The notes under the pieces are model-generated. The model saw only the letters and a list, made by a program, of their open reading frames with translations. It was not told the DNA's origin and did no database searches. The position numbers and the translations under genes are program-made. A DNA stretch of 64,000 nucleotides from Aeromonas sp. FDAARGOS 1405 (GTDB taxonomy: Bacteria; Pseudomonadota; Gammaproteobacteria; Enterobacterales; Aeromonadaceae). Location of the stretch: positions 2,365,001-2,429,000 of the forward strand of contig NZ_CP077311.1 in NCBI RefSeq assembly GCF_019048265.1, written 5' to 3'. The first letter of the stretch is position 1, and each line of letters opens with the position of its first letter. Positions 1-7,824 of this stretch are shown piece by piece.

Positions 1-1270
1 CTTTCAGCACCTGCGGGCCGGTGCCGATCAGGGTGGCCGACTTGAGCGGTTTGGTTATTTTGCCGTGCTCGATGAGGTAGGCCTCCTGCACATTGAAGTT
101 GAATTCACCGGTGCCGGGCTGTACCGAGCCGCCCCCCATCTTCTTGGCGTAGATACCGTGCTCCACCGTGGCCAACATGTCGTCGAGGCTGTGGTTGCCC
201 GGCTCGATATAGGTGTTGCGCATGCGCGAGGTGGGGGCGTATTTGTAGGATTCGCGCCGCCCCGAGCCGGTGCGGGCGTAGCCCGTCTTGAGGGCGCCCA
301 TTCTGTCCACCAGAAAGCCGGTCAGCACGCCGTCCTTGATGAGCTGGGTGTGCTGGGTCGCCATCCCCTCGTCATCGACGTTGATGGAGCCCCAGGCATT
401 GCCTTGCAGCCCTTCATCCACCGCATTGACCACCGGATTGGCGATGAGCTGGCCCATCTTGTCGTGGAACACCGAGGCCTTCTTGGCTACCGAGGTGGTC
501 TCCAGCAGGTGGCCGCAAGCCTCGTGGAAGATGACGCCGCCAAAGCCGTTCTCCATGATGACCGGCAGGGTGCCGCTCGGGCAGGGAGCCGCGCCCAGTT
601 TCACCAGTGCCTGACGAGTGGCGGTGAGGGCCAGCTCGCGCGGATCGATGCGATCGGCATGCTCCCACCCCATCAGGGCGCCGGGGGCCTCGTAACCAAC
701 GCTCTGCTCGCTCCCTTCCATGGCGATGGTCTGGGCCATGATGCGGTTGTAGTGGCGGCGATCGGCCACTTGCAGCCCTTCGCTGTTGAAGATCTCCACC
801 TCCTGCTCCCAGCCCAGCACGTTGCCGGAGAACTGGCTCACCTTGTCGCTCTCAGCGCGGGCCGCCGCATCCATGGCGTGCAGGTAGGCAATCTTCTGCT
901 CCAGCAGCTTGTCGGCCGACAGGGGCAGGGCCACCGGGTTGCGATCGCTCAGGCGGGTGAAATCGAAGGCGGTGGCGGTCACCACGGGGTCGCGGCGGTC
1001 TTTGGCCGCCAGCAGGGTGACGATGCGCAGCAGCTCGTCGCGGCTGGCTTGGTTGGTGTAGCCGTAGAGCACCTTGTGGCCGTAACAGAGGCGCACGCCG
1101 ATGCCGAAATCGAGGCCACCGCTGATGTTCTCTATCTGGCTGGAGAGCAGGCTGAGCTGGCTGCGGCGCTTGCGCTCGACAAACAGCTCGGCGAAATCGG
1201 CACCCAGTGCCAGCGCGTGATCGAGCACGTCACGGGCGATGGCGGGGGCCAACAGGGAGAATGGGGTCAT
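1..1270 (-). CDS. tldD: Metalloprotease TldD, 3' end beyond the window
   Basis: The minus strand is open from an ATG at 1268-1270 to the left edge, giving the first 423 residues of a protein usually about 480 long; about 55 C-terminal residues are missing. TldD, with PmbA/TldE, forms a cytosolic zinc protease that degrades small unfolded peptides and in E. coli processes microcin B17 and CcdA. The family metal site HEACGH is readable near residue 245, and the N-terminal part has the usual ALxLGADFAELF opening. An AAGGAT ribosome site lies about eight bases before the ATG. A long plus-strand open frame across the same bases is only its shadow. Recognition is confident; partner pmbA is not in the window. 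Confidence 0.93.
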   Translation of the reverse strand, partial: MTPFSLLAPAIARDVLDHALALGADFAELFVERKRRSQLSLLSSQIENISGGLDFGIGVRLCYGHKVLYGYTNQASRDELLRIVTLLAAKDRRDPVVTATAFDFTRLSDRNPVALPLSADKLLEQKIAYLHAMDAAARAESDKVSQFSGNVLGWEQEVEIFNSEGLQVADRRHYNRIMAQTIAMEGSEQSVGYEAPGALMGWEHADRIDPRELALTATRQALVKLGAAPCPSGTLPVIMENGFGGVIFHEACGHLLETTSVAKKASVFHDKMGQLIANPVVNAVDEGLQGNAWGSINVDDEGMATQHTQLIKDGVLTGFLVDRMGALKTGYARTGSGRRESYKYAPTSRMRNTYIEPGNHSLDDMLATVEHGIYAKKMGGGSVQPGTGEFNFNVQEAYLIEHGKITKPLKSATLIGTGPQVLK

Positions 1271-1471
1271 AGAATATCCTTTTCTGGTCTGTCCGTTTGC
1301 TTCCGACATCCGGCTCTGATTGTTATGGGATGTCGAGTCCATTGTTGCAGACCAGCACAAAAAAGTCGCTATAGCGTCATGCGATGATACCGATTGAGAA
1401 AACCGGTGCGATAACTGCGCCCGGGCGGCCACATCCACAGGGAGTGGCCGCCTTGAGATGAGTGAAAAAGA

Positions 1472-1990
1472 TCAGAGCAGGGCGTGGATTTCGCTCAGGA
1501 TCTGTTCGACCCACTGCTCGATGCGCGGATCGGTCTGGTCATACTGATTGGCATCGTCCAGCGCCAGCCCGACGAAGTGACGGCCATCGTCGATCAGTGC
1601 CTTGGAGGCATCGAATTCGTACCCTTCGTTGGGCCAGTAGCCCACCAGCTTGACCCCTTTTGGCACCAGCTGATCGTGCAGCATGCCGAGGGCGTCCTGG
1701 AACCATTCGCCATAACCGAGCTGATCGCCGAGGCCAAACAGGGCGACGATGCGTCCCTCCAGATGGAGATCGGTGATATCTTCCCAGCGGGACTCCCAGT
1801 CCTCCTGCAGTTCGCCAAAATCCCAGGTGGAGATGCCGAGGATCAGGATCTCGTAATCCTCCATCCGGCGCAGGGAGACATCCTTGATATTGTGAATATC
1901 CACCAGCTCGGGGCCGATGAGGGCGCGGATCTTCTCGGCAGCCATCTCGGTGTAGCAGGTGGTGGAACCGTAAAACAGACCAATCTTCAT
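1472..1990 (-). CDS. fldB: Flavodoxin FldB
   Basis: A 172-residue cytosolic FMN electron carrier. The phosphate-binding loop GSTTCYTE lies at residues 8-15 after MKIGLFY, and the aromatic loops [10 protein letters not shown] and [11 protein letters not shown] that stack on the flavin are both present. I start it at the ATG at 1988-1990 (MKIGLFYG) because flavodoxins begin right at this beta strand; an open extension runs 46 codons further upstream but carries no family sequence. Position next to xerD, divergently transcribed, matches the fldB-xerD arrangement known in enterics, which is why I call FldB and not FldA. Length 172 matches FldB (173 in E. coli). Confidence 0.9.
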   Translation of the reverse strand: MKIGLFYGSTTCYTEMAAEKIRALIGPELVDIHNIKDVSLRRMEDYEILILGISTWDFGELQEDWESRWEDITDLHLEGRIVALFGLGDQLGYGEWFQDALGMLHDQLVPKGVKLVGYWPNEGYEFDASKALIDDGRHFVGLALDDANQYDQTDPRIEQWVEQILSEIHALL

Positions 1991-2240
1991 CGCTCTACTC
2001 TCTGTTGGCGCTTTCTCGCTTGCTTTTGGCGCGTTCTCGCATGCTCGTGTGGGCTGCGCCATGTTGGCAACACGATGGGTAACGTAAGGGGAGGGCGCCA
2101 GTCTAGCAGATTGCCATTCGACCTTCACCGCCCGGCAAGGGTCGTGGCAAACGAGCCTTATCTTTCCAATGAAAGTGCCTTGTCTTTCTAAGGAGTTGGC
2201 GCGTTACAATGGGCCATCTTTCCCCTGATTGCAGCGCACT

Positions 2241-3140
2241 ATGAGCAAGCCCGACCCACATCCCCTGATTGAACCCTTCCTCGACGCCCTCTGGCTGGAG
2301 CGGGGATTGTCTGACAACACGGTCAGCTCCTATCGCAGCGATCTGGAGAAGTTCTCCCTCTGGCTCGACGAGCAGGGGAGCTCGCTGCTGCTGGCGGGGA
2401 TGGACGAGATCCAGCACTACCTCGCCTGGCGGGTCGATCACCAGTTTGCGGCCAGCAGCACCGCCCGTTTTCTCTCGGCCTTGCGCCGTTTCTATCAGTA
2501 TCTCAACCGTGAGAAGCTGCGCAGCGATGATCCGACCGTGCTGCTGGAGGGGCCCAAGCTGCCGAAAAAACTCCCCTCCGATTTAAGCGAAACGGAGGTG
2601 GATGCGTTGCTGAGTGCGCCGCTGGTGGATGACCCGCTGGAGTTGCGGGACAAGGCAATGCTGGAACTGCTCTACGCTACCGGCTTGCGGGTTTCCGAGC
2701 TGGTGGGGCTCACTGCCGAGCATGTCAGTTTGCGTCAGGGTTTGGTGCGGGTGGTCGGCAAGGGCAATAAGGAGCGGCTGGTGCCGATGGGCGAGGAGGC
2801 GATGCACTGGCTGGAGCGTTACTACCGCGAGGCCCGCACCCTGCTGCTGGGGGGCACCAGCTCAGATGTGGTGTTTCCCTCCAAGCAGGCCCGTATGATG
2901 ACCCGCCAGACCTTCTGGCACCGCATCAAGCTTTACGCGCAGCGGGCCGGGATTAACGGCGAGCTATCCCCCCATACCTTGCGCCACGCCTTTGCCACCC
3001 ATCTGCTCAACCACGGCGCCGACCTGCGGGTTGTGCAGATGCTACTGGGTCACGCGGATCTCTCCACCACCCAGATCTACACCCATGTGGCCAACGAGCG
3101 ACTCAAGGCGCTGCACGGGGAGCACCACCCCAGAGCTTGA
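2241..3140 (+). CDS. xerD: Site-specific tyrosine recombinase XerD
   Basis: A 299-residue recombinase that with XerC resolves chromosome dimers at dif under FtsK control. The N-terminal SAM-like DNA-binding domain covers about residues 5-90 and the catalytic domain about 105-295. All catalytic residues are visible: Arg in ATGLRVSEL, Lys in VVGKGNKER, His and Arg in HTLRHAFATHL, His in LLGHADLST and the nucleophile Tyr in TQIYTH. I use the ATG at 2241 (MSKPDPHP), which gives the E. coli length; a TTG four codons upstream is also possible. A TACAAT -10 like hexamer sits at 2205-2210. In enterics dsbC and recJ follow directly; here mscL is inserted on the other strand. Confidence 0.96.
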   Translation: MSKPDPHPLIEPFLDALWLERGLSDNTVSSYRSDLEKFSLWLDEQGSSLLLAGMDEIQHYLAWRVDHQFAASSTARFLSALRRFYQYLNREKLRSDDPTVLLEGPKLPKKLPSDLSETEVDALLSAPLVDDPLELRDKAMLELLYATGLRVSELVGLTAEHVSLRQGLVRVVGKGNKERLVPMGEEAMHWLERYYREARTLLLGGTSSDVVFPSKQARMMTRQTFWHRIKLYAQRAGINGELSPHTLRHAFATHLLNHGADLRVVQMLLGHADLSTTQIYTHVANERLKALHGEHHPRA

Positions 3141-3162
3141 GTGGCTGGCCTCCCAAAAACAA

Positions 3163-3187
3163 AAAACCGCCAGCAGGCGGTTTTTTT
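3163..3187. terminator. Bidirectional rho-independent terminator between xerD and mscL
   Basis: The stem AACCGCC/GGCGGTT with loop AGCA is flanked by an A-run on the left and seven Ts on the right, so it can stop both xerD transcripts (+) and mscL transcripts (-), which converge here. Confidence 0.88.
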
Positions 3188-3212
3188 ATCTCTACACGAC
3201 AGGAGATGGCGC

Positions 3213-3623
3213 TTATTTCCCTTGCTGGGATTTCAGCAGATCACGGATCTCGGTCAGCAGCTCCTGATCCTTGGTCGGGCCTGCCGGGGCGGCGGCTTCC
3301 TCTTCCTGCTTTTTCTTGAGGGTGTTGATGGCCTTCAGTCCCATGAAGATGGCGAAAGATATGATCAGAAAGTCGATGATGGTCTGGATGAACTTGCCAT
3401 AGGCGATGACCACGGCGGGTGTTGTCCCTTCTGCAGCCTTCAGGGTGACCGCCAGGTCGCTGAAGTCCACGCCGCCCAGGATCAGGCCGATGGGCGGCAT
3501 GATCACGTCACCGACAAAAGAGGAGACAATTTTGCCGAAGGCGGCACCGATGATGATACCGACGGCCATGTCGATGACGTTGCCGCGGGCGGCAAAGGCT
3601 TTGAACTCTTGAATCAGACTCAT
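3213..3623 (-). CDS. mscL: Large-conductance mechanosensitive channel MscL
   Basis: A 136-residue inner-membrane pentameric channel that opens at near-lytic tension during hypo-osmotic shock. The family N-terminus [18 protein letters not shown] is followed by TM1 (about residues 17-45, with the gate motif [17 protein letters not shown]), a periplasmic loop, TM2 (about 77-98, [18 protein letters not shown]) and the charged cytoplasmic helix ending in a bundle-forming tail. The start is the ATG at 3621-3623 because a GGAGGAAAT ribosome site lies directly upstream; an upstream open extension of 16 codons is ignored. Length fits E. coli MscL (136). Its placement between xerD and the DsbC-like gene differs from the enteric order. 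Confidence 0.95.
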   Translation of the reverse strand: MSLIQEFKAFAARGNVIDMAVGIIIGAAFGKIVSSFVGDVIMPPIGLILGGVDFSDLAVTLKAAEGTTPAVVIAYGKFIQTIIDFLIISFAIFMGLKAINTLKKKQEEEAAAPAGPTKDQELLTEIRDLLKSQQGK

Positions 3624-3870
3624 TATTTCCTCCGAAATTAAACAAGATAGCGCGTTGACTACCCTGGCCAAAGGGCGAACTCTTGTCAGGAAAAACAGAG
3701 GCTAAGCTGCGTTATTCCTGTCGTCCTGACTAGCTTGCGGGCGTTATGAGTCCTTGGCAATCGGGGGGAACCATTTTTTTGGTACAAAGTGATATTAATT
3801 TTTTGATAAGTAGCTGGTTGAATGATGAGCTGTGCTGCTGTAGTTTGCTGGGTCGATTCATTCATACCGC

Positions 3871-4587
3871 GTGAGTAAACAAGTGAAGTATTTACTACTG
3901 GGAATGATGCTTTTGTGCACATTTGCTGCCAGAGCGGGGATGGATACCCAAACCTTGAAACAGACCATTACCGCCCGGTTAGGGGTCTCTGTTTATCTGG
4001 TGGAACAGACCCCCATTCCCGGGCTCTATATGCTGGGCACTTCACAAGGGGTGCTCTACAGCGATGCCAAGGGGAACTATGTGGTGCAGGGGGTCATGCT
4101 GGATATGACTCATAACATGAAGAACCTCACCATCTCGGGCATGCGCGAGCAGCGTCGACTGGGCTTGTCCCAGGTGACCCATACACCGGTCGTGCTCCAG
4201 GCCAGTAATGAGCGTCATCGGGTTGCGCTCTTTTTCGGTGAGCAGGATGCCGCTCGTCGCCAGCTGTCCGGCACGCTGCAACATCTGCAGGCGTCCGGGG
4301 TCAGTGTCGAGCTCTACCCCGTGATTGAACATGCAGGACAGGCTTCCCACTGGTGCCAGGATCCCCTGCTACAGAATGATCCCTTCAAAGCCTATTTGCC
4401 TCAAACGGCATGTAGTGAGACCCTTATCCAAAATATTGGCCTGAGCCAATGGTTGGGGGTCAAGGTACTGCCGGCCTGGGTCTCCTCCGACGGGGATCTG
4501 GTGCGCGGGTATCAGAGCCCCGAACAGCTGCTCAAGATACTGGATCATATTGATGTCCCTGCAAATCCGTCGTCGTCCGCGAGTTGA
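3871..4587 (+). CDS. DsbC-family periplasmic protein lacking the CxxC active site
   Basis: A 238-residue secreted protein occupying the dsbC slot between xerD and recJ. Signal peptide about residues 1-22, ending ARA. The N-terminal dimerisation half (about 25-95) has the DsbC-like GLYMLGTSQGVLYSDAKGNY pattern, and the thioredoxin half follows. Alignment by eye to E. coli DsbC puts DAAR (126-129) where CGYC should be, so both redox cysteines are absent. The second DsbC disulfide pair is kept: Cys162 in WC and Cys181 in TAC. The cis-proline region reads KVLPAW (Pro201). It therefore looks like a redox-dead DsbC paralogue, perhaps a chaperone. Start is GTG at 3871 (weak ribosome site); in-frame GTG 3883 or ATG 3904 are alternatives. 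The gene overlaps recJ by 35 bases. Confidence 0.8.
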   Translation: MSKQVKYLLLGMMLLCTFAARAGMDTQTLKQTITARLGVSVYLVEQTPIPGLYMLGTSQGVLYSDAKGNYVVQGVMLDMTHNMKNLTISGMREQRRLGLSQVTHTPVVLQASNERHRVALFFGEQDAARRQLSGTLQHLQASGVSVELYPVIEHAGQASHWCQDPLLQNDPFKAYLPQTACSETLIQNIGLSQWLGVKVLPAWVSSDGDLVRGYQSPEQLLKILDHIDVPANPSSSAS

Positions 4588-6283
4588 TGATTCCCATCTG
4601 CCTGCCACCCTGCATCCCCTGCTCCGCCAAATCTTCGCCAGCCGTGGCGTAGAGGATCCCGCCCTGCTGGAGCGCAGCGCCAGCCAGCTGTTGCCGCCCC
4701 AGCGCCTCTATGGCATGGAGCAGGCGGTGCCGCTGCTGGCGGAGGCTCTGACTGCCCAGAAACGGATCCTGATTGTCGGCGACTTCGACTGCGATGGTGC
4801 CACCAGTTCGGCCCTGTGTGTGCTGGCCCTGCGCGCCATGGGCGGTCGCCACATCGATTTTCTGGTGCCCAACCGCTTCGAGTTTGGCTACGGCCTTACC
4901 CCCGAAATTGTCGAGCTGGCGGTGGCCCGTGGCGCCGAGTTTCTTATCACGGTGGATAACGGCATCTCCAGCATCGCCGGGGTGGCGGCAGCCAAGGCGG
5001 CGGGCATGCAGGTACTGGTTACCGATCACCATTTACCGGGTCAGGAGCTGCCTGACGCCGATGCCATCGTCAACCCGAACCAGCATGGTTGCGATTTCCC
5101 CTCCAAGTCGCTGGCCGGGGTGGGGGTGGCCTTCTATCTGATGGCGGCCCTCAACACCCATCTGCGTCAGCTCGGCTGGTACGAACGGCAAGGGTTGCGC
5201 GCCCCCAATGTGGCGGATTACCTCGATCTGGTGGCCCTAGGCACGGTCGCCGATGTGGTGGCGCTCGATGGCAACAACCGTATTCTGGTCCATCAGGGCT
5301 TGCAGCGGATCCGGGCCGGGCGCTGTCGCCCCGGCATTCAGGCGCTGGTGGATGTGTCGGGCCGCGATGGTCGCCGCCTCACCGCCGCCGACCTCGGCTT
5401 TGCGCTGGGGCCGCGCCTCAACGCGGTGGGCCGTCTCGATGATATGTCCCTCGGGGTTGCCTGTCTGCTCTGCGATGATCTCAATTTGGCGCGCCAGCTT
5501 GCGGCCGAGATGGACAGCCTCAATCAGGAGCGCAAGGAGATCGAGCAGGGGATGCAACAGGAGGCCCTCGCCACTCTGGAGCAGATCCGGTTTCGCGATG
5601 GCGAGGTGCCGTCGGGCATAGTGCTGCACCGCAACGAGTGGCATCAGGGGGTGGTGGGGCTGGTGGCCTCCAAGGTGAAGGAGAAGTACTACCGCCCGGT
5701 CATTGCCTTTGCCGAGAGCAGCGAGACCGAGCTCAAGGGCTCCGGCCGCTCCATCCCCGGCGTGCACCTGCGCGATGCACTGGAACTGCTCGATACCCGC
5801 CATCCGGGGCTGATGGGCAAGTTTGGCGGCCACGCCATGGCGGCGGGGCTGACCCTGCCCAAGGCCAACATCGAGGCGTTCGGTCGGGCCTTTGAGGCAG
5901 TCATCAGCGAGCTGGTGACACCGGAGCTCTTGACCGGGGTGCTGCTCACCGATGGCGAGCTGCTGCCGGACGAGCTCACTCTCGAGCTGGCAGAGCTGAT
6001 TCGCGCCTCCGGCCCCTGGGGTCAGGCCTTCCCCGAGCCGCTGTTTGACGGCGAATTCGTGCTGGTGCAGCAGCGGCTGGTGGGGGAGAAGCACCTCAAG
6101 ATGATGCTGACAACCGATTCTGGTCACGCGGTGGATGCCATCGCCTTCGGCGTCGATCTCAAGCGCTGGCCCGATGCCTCGGTGAAGCGGGTGCGGCTTG
6201 TCTACCGGCTCGATGTCAACGAGTGGCGCGGCAACCGCAGCGTGCAGCTGCTGGTGGAACATCTGGAGGCAGCCGGTCTCTGA
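4553..6283 (+). CDS. recJ: Single-stranded-DNA exonuclease RecJ
   Basis: A 576-residue 5'-3' ssDNA exonuclease of the DHH family acting in recombination, mismatch repair and replication-fork processing. The metal motifs are in order: VGDFDCDGATS (about residue 75), TVDNGISS, the name-giving TDHHLPG, and NPNQ. The DHHA1 region with GKFGGHAMAAGL is near residue 420, and the C-terminal OB domain closes the protein. Length matches the family (577 in E. coli). I start at ATG 4553, which follows a TTG in the same frame and lies inside the end of the DsbC-like gene, implying translational coupling and a shared transcript. Confidence 0.96.
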   Translation: MSLQIRRRPRVDDSHLPATLHPLLRQIFASRGVEDPALLERSASQLLPPQRLYGMEQAVPLLAEALTAQKRILIVGDFDCDGATSSALCVLALRAMGGRHIDFLVPNRFEFGYGLTPEIVELAVARGAEFLITVDNGISSIAGVAAAKAAGMQVLVTDHHLPGQELPDADAIVNPNQHGCDFPSKSLAGVGVAFYLMAALNTHLRQLGWYERQGLRAPNVADYLDLVALGTVADVVALDGNNRILVHQGLQRIRAGRCRPGIQALVDVSGRDGRRLTAADLGFALGPRLNAVGRLDDMSLGVACLLCDDLNLARQLAAEMDSLNQERKEIEQGMQQEALATLEQIRFRDGEVPSGIVLHRNEWHQGVVGLVASKVKEKYYRPVIAFAESSETELKGSGRSIPGVHLRDALELLDTRHPGLMGKFGGHAMAAGLTLPKANIEAFGRAFEAVISELVTPELLTGVLLTDGELLPDELTLELAELIRASGPWGQAFPEPLFDGEFVLVQQRLVGEKHLKMMLTTDSGHAVDAIAFGVDLKRWPDASVKRVRLVYRLDVNEWRGNRSVQLLVEHLEAAGL

Positions 6284-6304
6284 GCCGGGAGCATTGCTGC
6301 TTTG

Positions 6305-6331
6305 TCGCTGACATCGCTGACATCGCTGACA
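6305..6331. repeat. Three tandem copies of a 9-bp unit behind recJ
   Basis: The unit TCGCTGACA occurs three times in a row without a mismatch, ending where the recJ terminator stem begins. It is noncoding. It may be a slippage product. Confidence 0.85.
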
Positions 6332-6357
6332 ACGGCCACCCTCGGGTGGCCGTTTTA
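6330..6357 (+). terminator. recJ terminator
   Basis: The stem AACGGCCACC/GGGTGGCCGTT with a short loop is followed by TTT, 47 bases after the recJ stop codon. The T-run is short but the stem is strong. Confidence 0.75.
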
Positions 6358-6517
6358 CTGTGGGCCAGGGGGACTCTACCGCTTTGTTATGTTGGTATTT
6401 AATTGCTGGCTTTCTGAGTGATATGGTTTTTTTGTATCGCTTTACGTCATTCAATGCGGTTAAACATTCAAGAAAAAGAGGTGTTGTGATACATTCATCC
6501 CTGCATCATTTTGTTGT

Positions 6518-6961
6518 TTGAACGGGACTGACTCTTTGCTGCCTTCTGGTCGACTGTCGACCTGGACGATTGCCCTCGCTATCGCCAGCCTGCTGTGGTT
6601 TGCCGCTTTCGCTGCGGTAGGGGTCACTGCAACACCTCATCAGGCGTCGGTCAGGCAGAAGGTCTCGATGCAGTTGCATGAGCAATCCGATCCGGGATTG
6701 GTCAACAGTGTCGGCCTTCCTCCTGCCTCCCAGTGGCGACTCGGCTTCGAGCCGGGGCGGCGACTCGAAGGGGCCACTCATTCCGAGCGCTATCAGATGG
6801 TGCTGGCCTGGTTCCAGCACGATATCCTCGGCTTGCTCTGCGGTCTGCTACTGGTTCTCCCTCTTCTCTATGTCAGGCAGCTCCCCGTCTACTTCGGTTA
6901 TTTGCACCGACGGCTGCTGCGCTGTCGCCACCTGCAATATCGTTTCTGTCACGGCGACTAG
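6518..6961 (+). CDS. Possible small membrane protein with two helices
   Basis: I do not recognise this 147-codon frame. It would have a first membrane helix at about residues 15-37, a polar middle of some 65 residues and a second helix at about residues 100-120, then an Arg-rich tail. Codon third positions look reasonably GC-rich, as in real genes here. Against it: the only early starts are TTG at 6518 or 6536 (the latter with GGGA eight bases upstream), with an internal ATG at 6668, and no good ribosome site. It lies just upstream of the orphan nqrE-like gene and could be co-transcribed with it. It has no visible similarity to NqrC or NqrD. The bases from 6962 to 7159 hold no gene that I can support. 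Confidence 0.35.
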   Translation: MNGTDSLLPSGRLSTWTIALAIASLLWFAAFAAVGVTATPHQASVRQKVSMQLHEQSDPGLVNSVGLPPASQWRLGFEPGRRLEGATHSERYQMVLAWFQHDILGLLCGLLLVLPLLYVRQLPVYFGYLHRRLLRCRHLQYRFCHGD

Positions 6962-7159
6962 CCCACCCTGCTGGCGGGCGCCCATCCACCTTTTCACTCG
7001 GTTTGTAACGCTCCTGATTGACTGACGGGCAGGCTGACACCTGCTGCCTGCGCTCTATCGTCCGGTGCTGCGTCCGCGCTTTCTGTTGTTTCGTCCATGC
7101 TGCTGGCCATTGGCCAGAGGCAGACTTTCTCTTTGCGCAAACACCTGGTGAGCACACCT

Positions 7160-7759
7160 ATGGACTACTACCTCAACCTGTTTATTCACTCAATCTTTGT
7201 CGAAAACCTCGCCCTGGCCTTCTTTCTGGGGATGTGTACCTTTCTGGCCGTCTCGAAGAACATCAACACCGCCTTTGGCCTTGGCATGACGATCCTGGTG
7301 GTGATGGTTATCGCCATTCCCCTCAACAACTTGATTTACCGCCATATCTTGCGGGCAGGCAGTACCTTTTTCGGGGAATTCGATCTGGGATTTCTCGATT
7401 ACATCATCTACATCGGGGTGTTGGCGGCGTTGGTGCAGGTGATGGAGATGCTGCTCGACAAGTACTTCCCAAGCCTCTATCAGGCGCTCGGTATCTATCT
7501 GCCGTTGTTGACGGTGCACTGTGCCATCTTCGGCGGGGTGATGTTTATGGCGCAGCGGGATTACGATTTTGTCGAGTCGCTGGTCTACAGCGCAGGCTCC
7601 GGGCTTGGTTGGCTGCTGGCCATTGTCGCCATGGCCGGTTTGCGCCAGAAGCTAAAATACGCCGATGTGCCCGAGGGGCTGCGGGGCATTGGTATCACTT
7701 TTATCGTGGTGGGGCTGATGTCCCTTGGCTTTATGTCCTTCTCCGGCATATCGATCTGA
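7160..7759 (+). CDS. Orphan NqrE-like membrane protein (Na+-NQR subunit E homologue)
   Basis: A 199-residue, six-helix inner-membrane protein that reads like NqrE of Vibrio along its whole length: [22 protein letters not shown] at the start, [18 protein letters not shown] in the middle, and [23 protein letters not shown] at the end. Both cysteines that in the Na+-translocating NADH:quinone oxidoreductase share a 2Fe-2S cluster with NqrD are kept (Cys26 in GMC and the Cys in TVHCAIFGG). NqrE normally sits inside nqrABCDEF, yet none of the other subunits is next to it here. The ATG at 7160 gives the family length. It could be a spare NqrE, a partner of another NqrD/RnfE-type protein, or a stand-alone protein; the sequence alone cannot decide. 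Confidence 0.82.
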   Translation: MDYYLNLFIHSIFVENLALAFFLGMCTFLAVSKNINTAFGLGMTILVVMVIAIPLNNLIYRHILRAGSTFFGEFDLGFLDYIIYIGVLAALVQVMEMLLDKYFPSLYQALGIYLPLLTVHCAIFGGVMFMAQRDYDFVESLVYSAGSGLGWLLAIVAMAGLRQKLKYADVPEGLRGIGITFIVVGLMSLGFMSFSGISI

Positions 7760-7768
7760 TGAGGAGAT

Positions 7769-7797
7769 GAAAAAACGAGGCGCCTGTGGGCGCCTCG
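7769..7797 (-). terminator. lnt operon terminator (also end of nqrE-like gene)
   Basis: The stem GAGGCGCC/GGCGCCTC with loop TGTG is followed on the minus strand by a run of Ts (AAAAAA on the plus strand), so it ends the miaB-lnt group. Read on the plus strand it also lies just after the nqrE-like gene but without a good T-run. Confidence 0.8.
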
Positions 7798-7824
7798 CTG
7801 TTTATCGGAGATTGCGGGTGGTCG

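Noticed and set aside
65..1387. 440-codon plus-strand frame at the left edge
   Set aside because: It is the antisense shadow of tldD, whose minus-strand frame has the family zinc motif; the plus-strand translation shows no recognisable protein.
4200..4270. Loss of the DsbC CxxC through a frameshift
   Set aside because: The frame is continuous on both sides with DsbC-like sequence; compensating frameshifts would be needed and no alternative frame shows CGYC.
5237..6454. 405-codon minus-strand frame
   Set aside because: Shadow of recJ in a GC-rich genome; His/Gln-rich composition typical of antisense frames and no ribosome site.
6284..7159. Remnants of nqrA-D upstream of the orphan nqrE
   Set aside because: I read all frames by eye and found no segment resembling NqrB, NqrC or NqrD, so a decayed operon is not supported.
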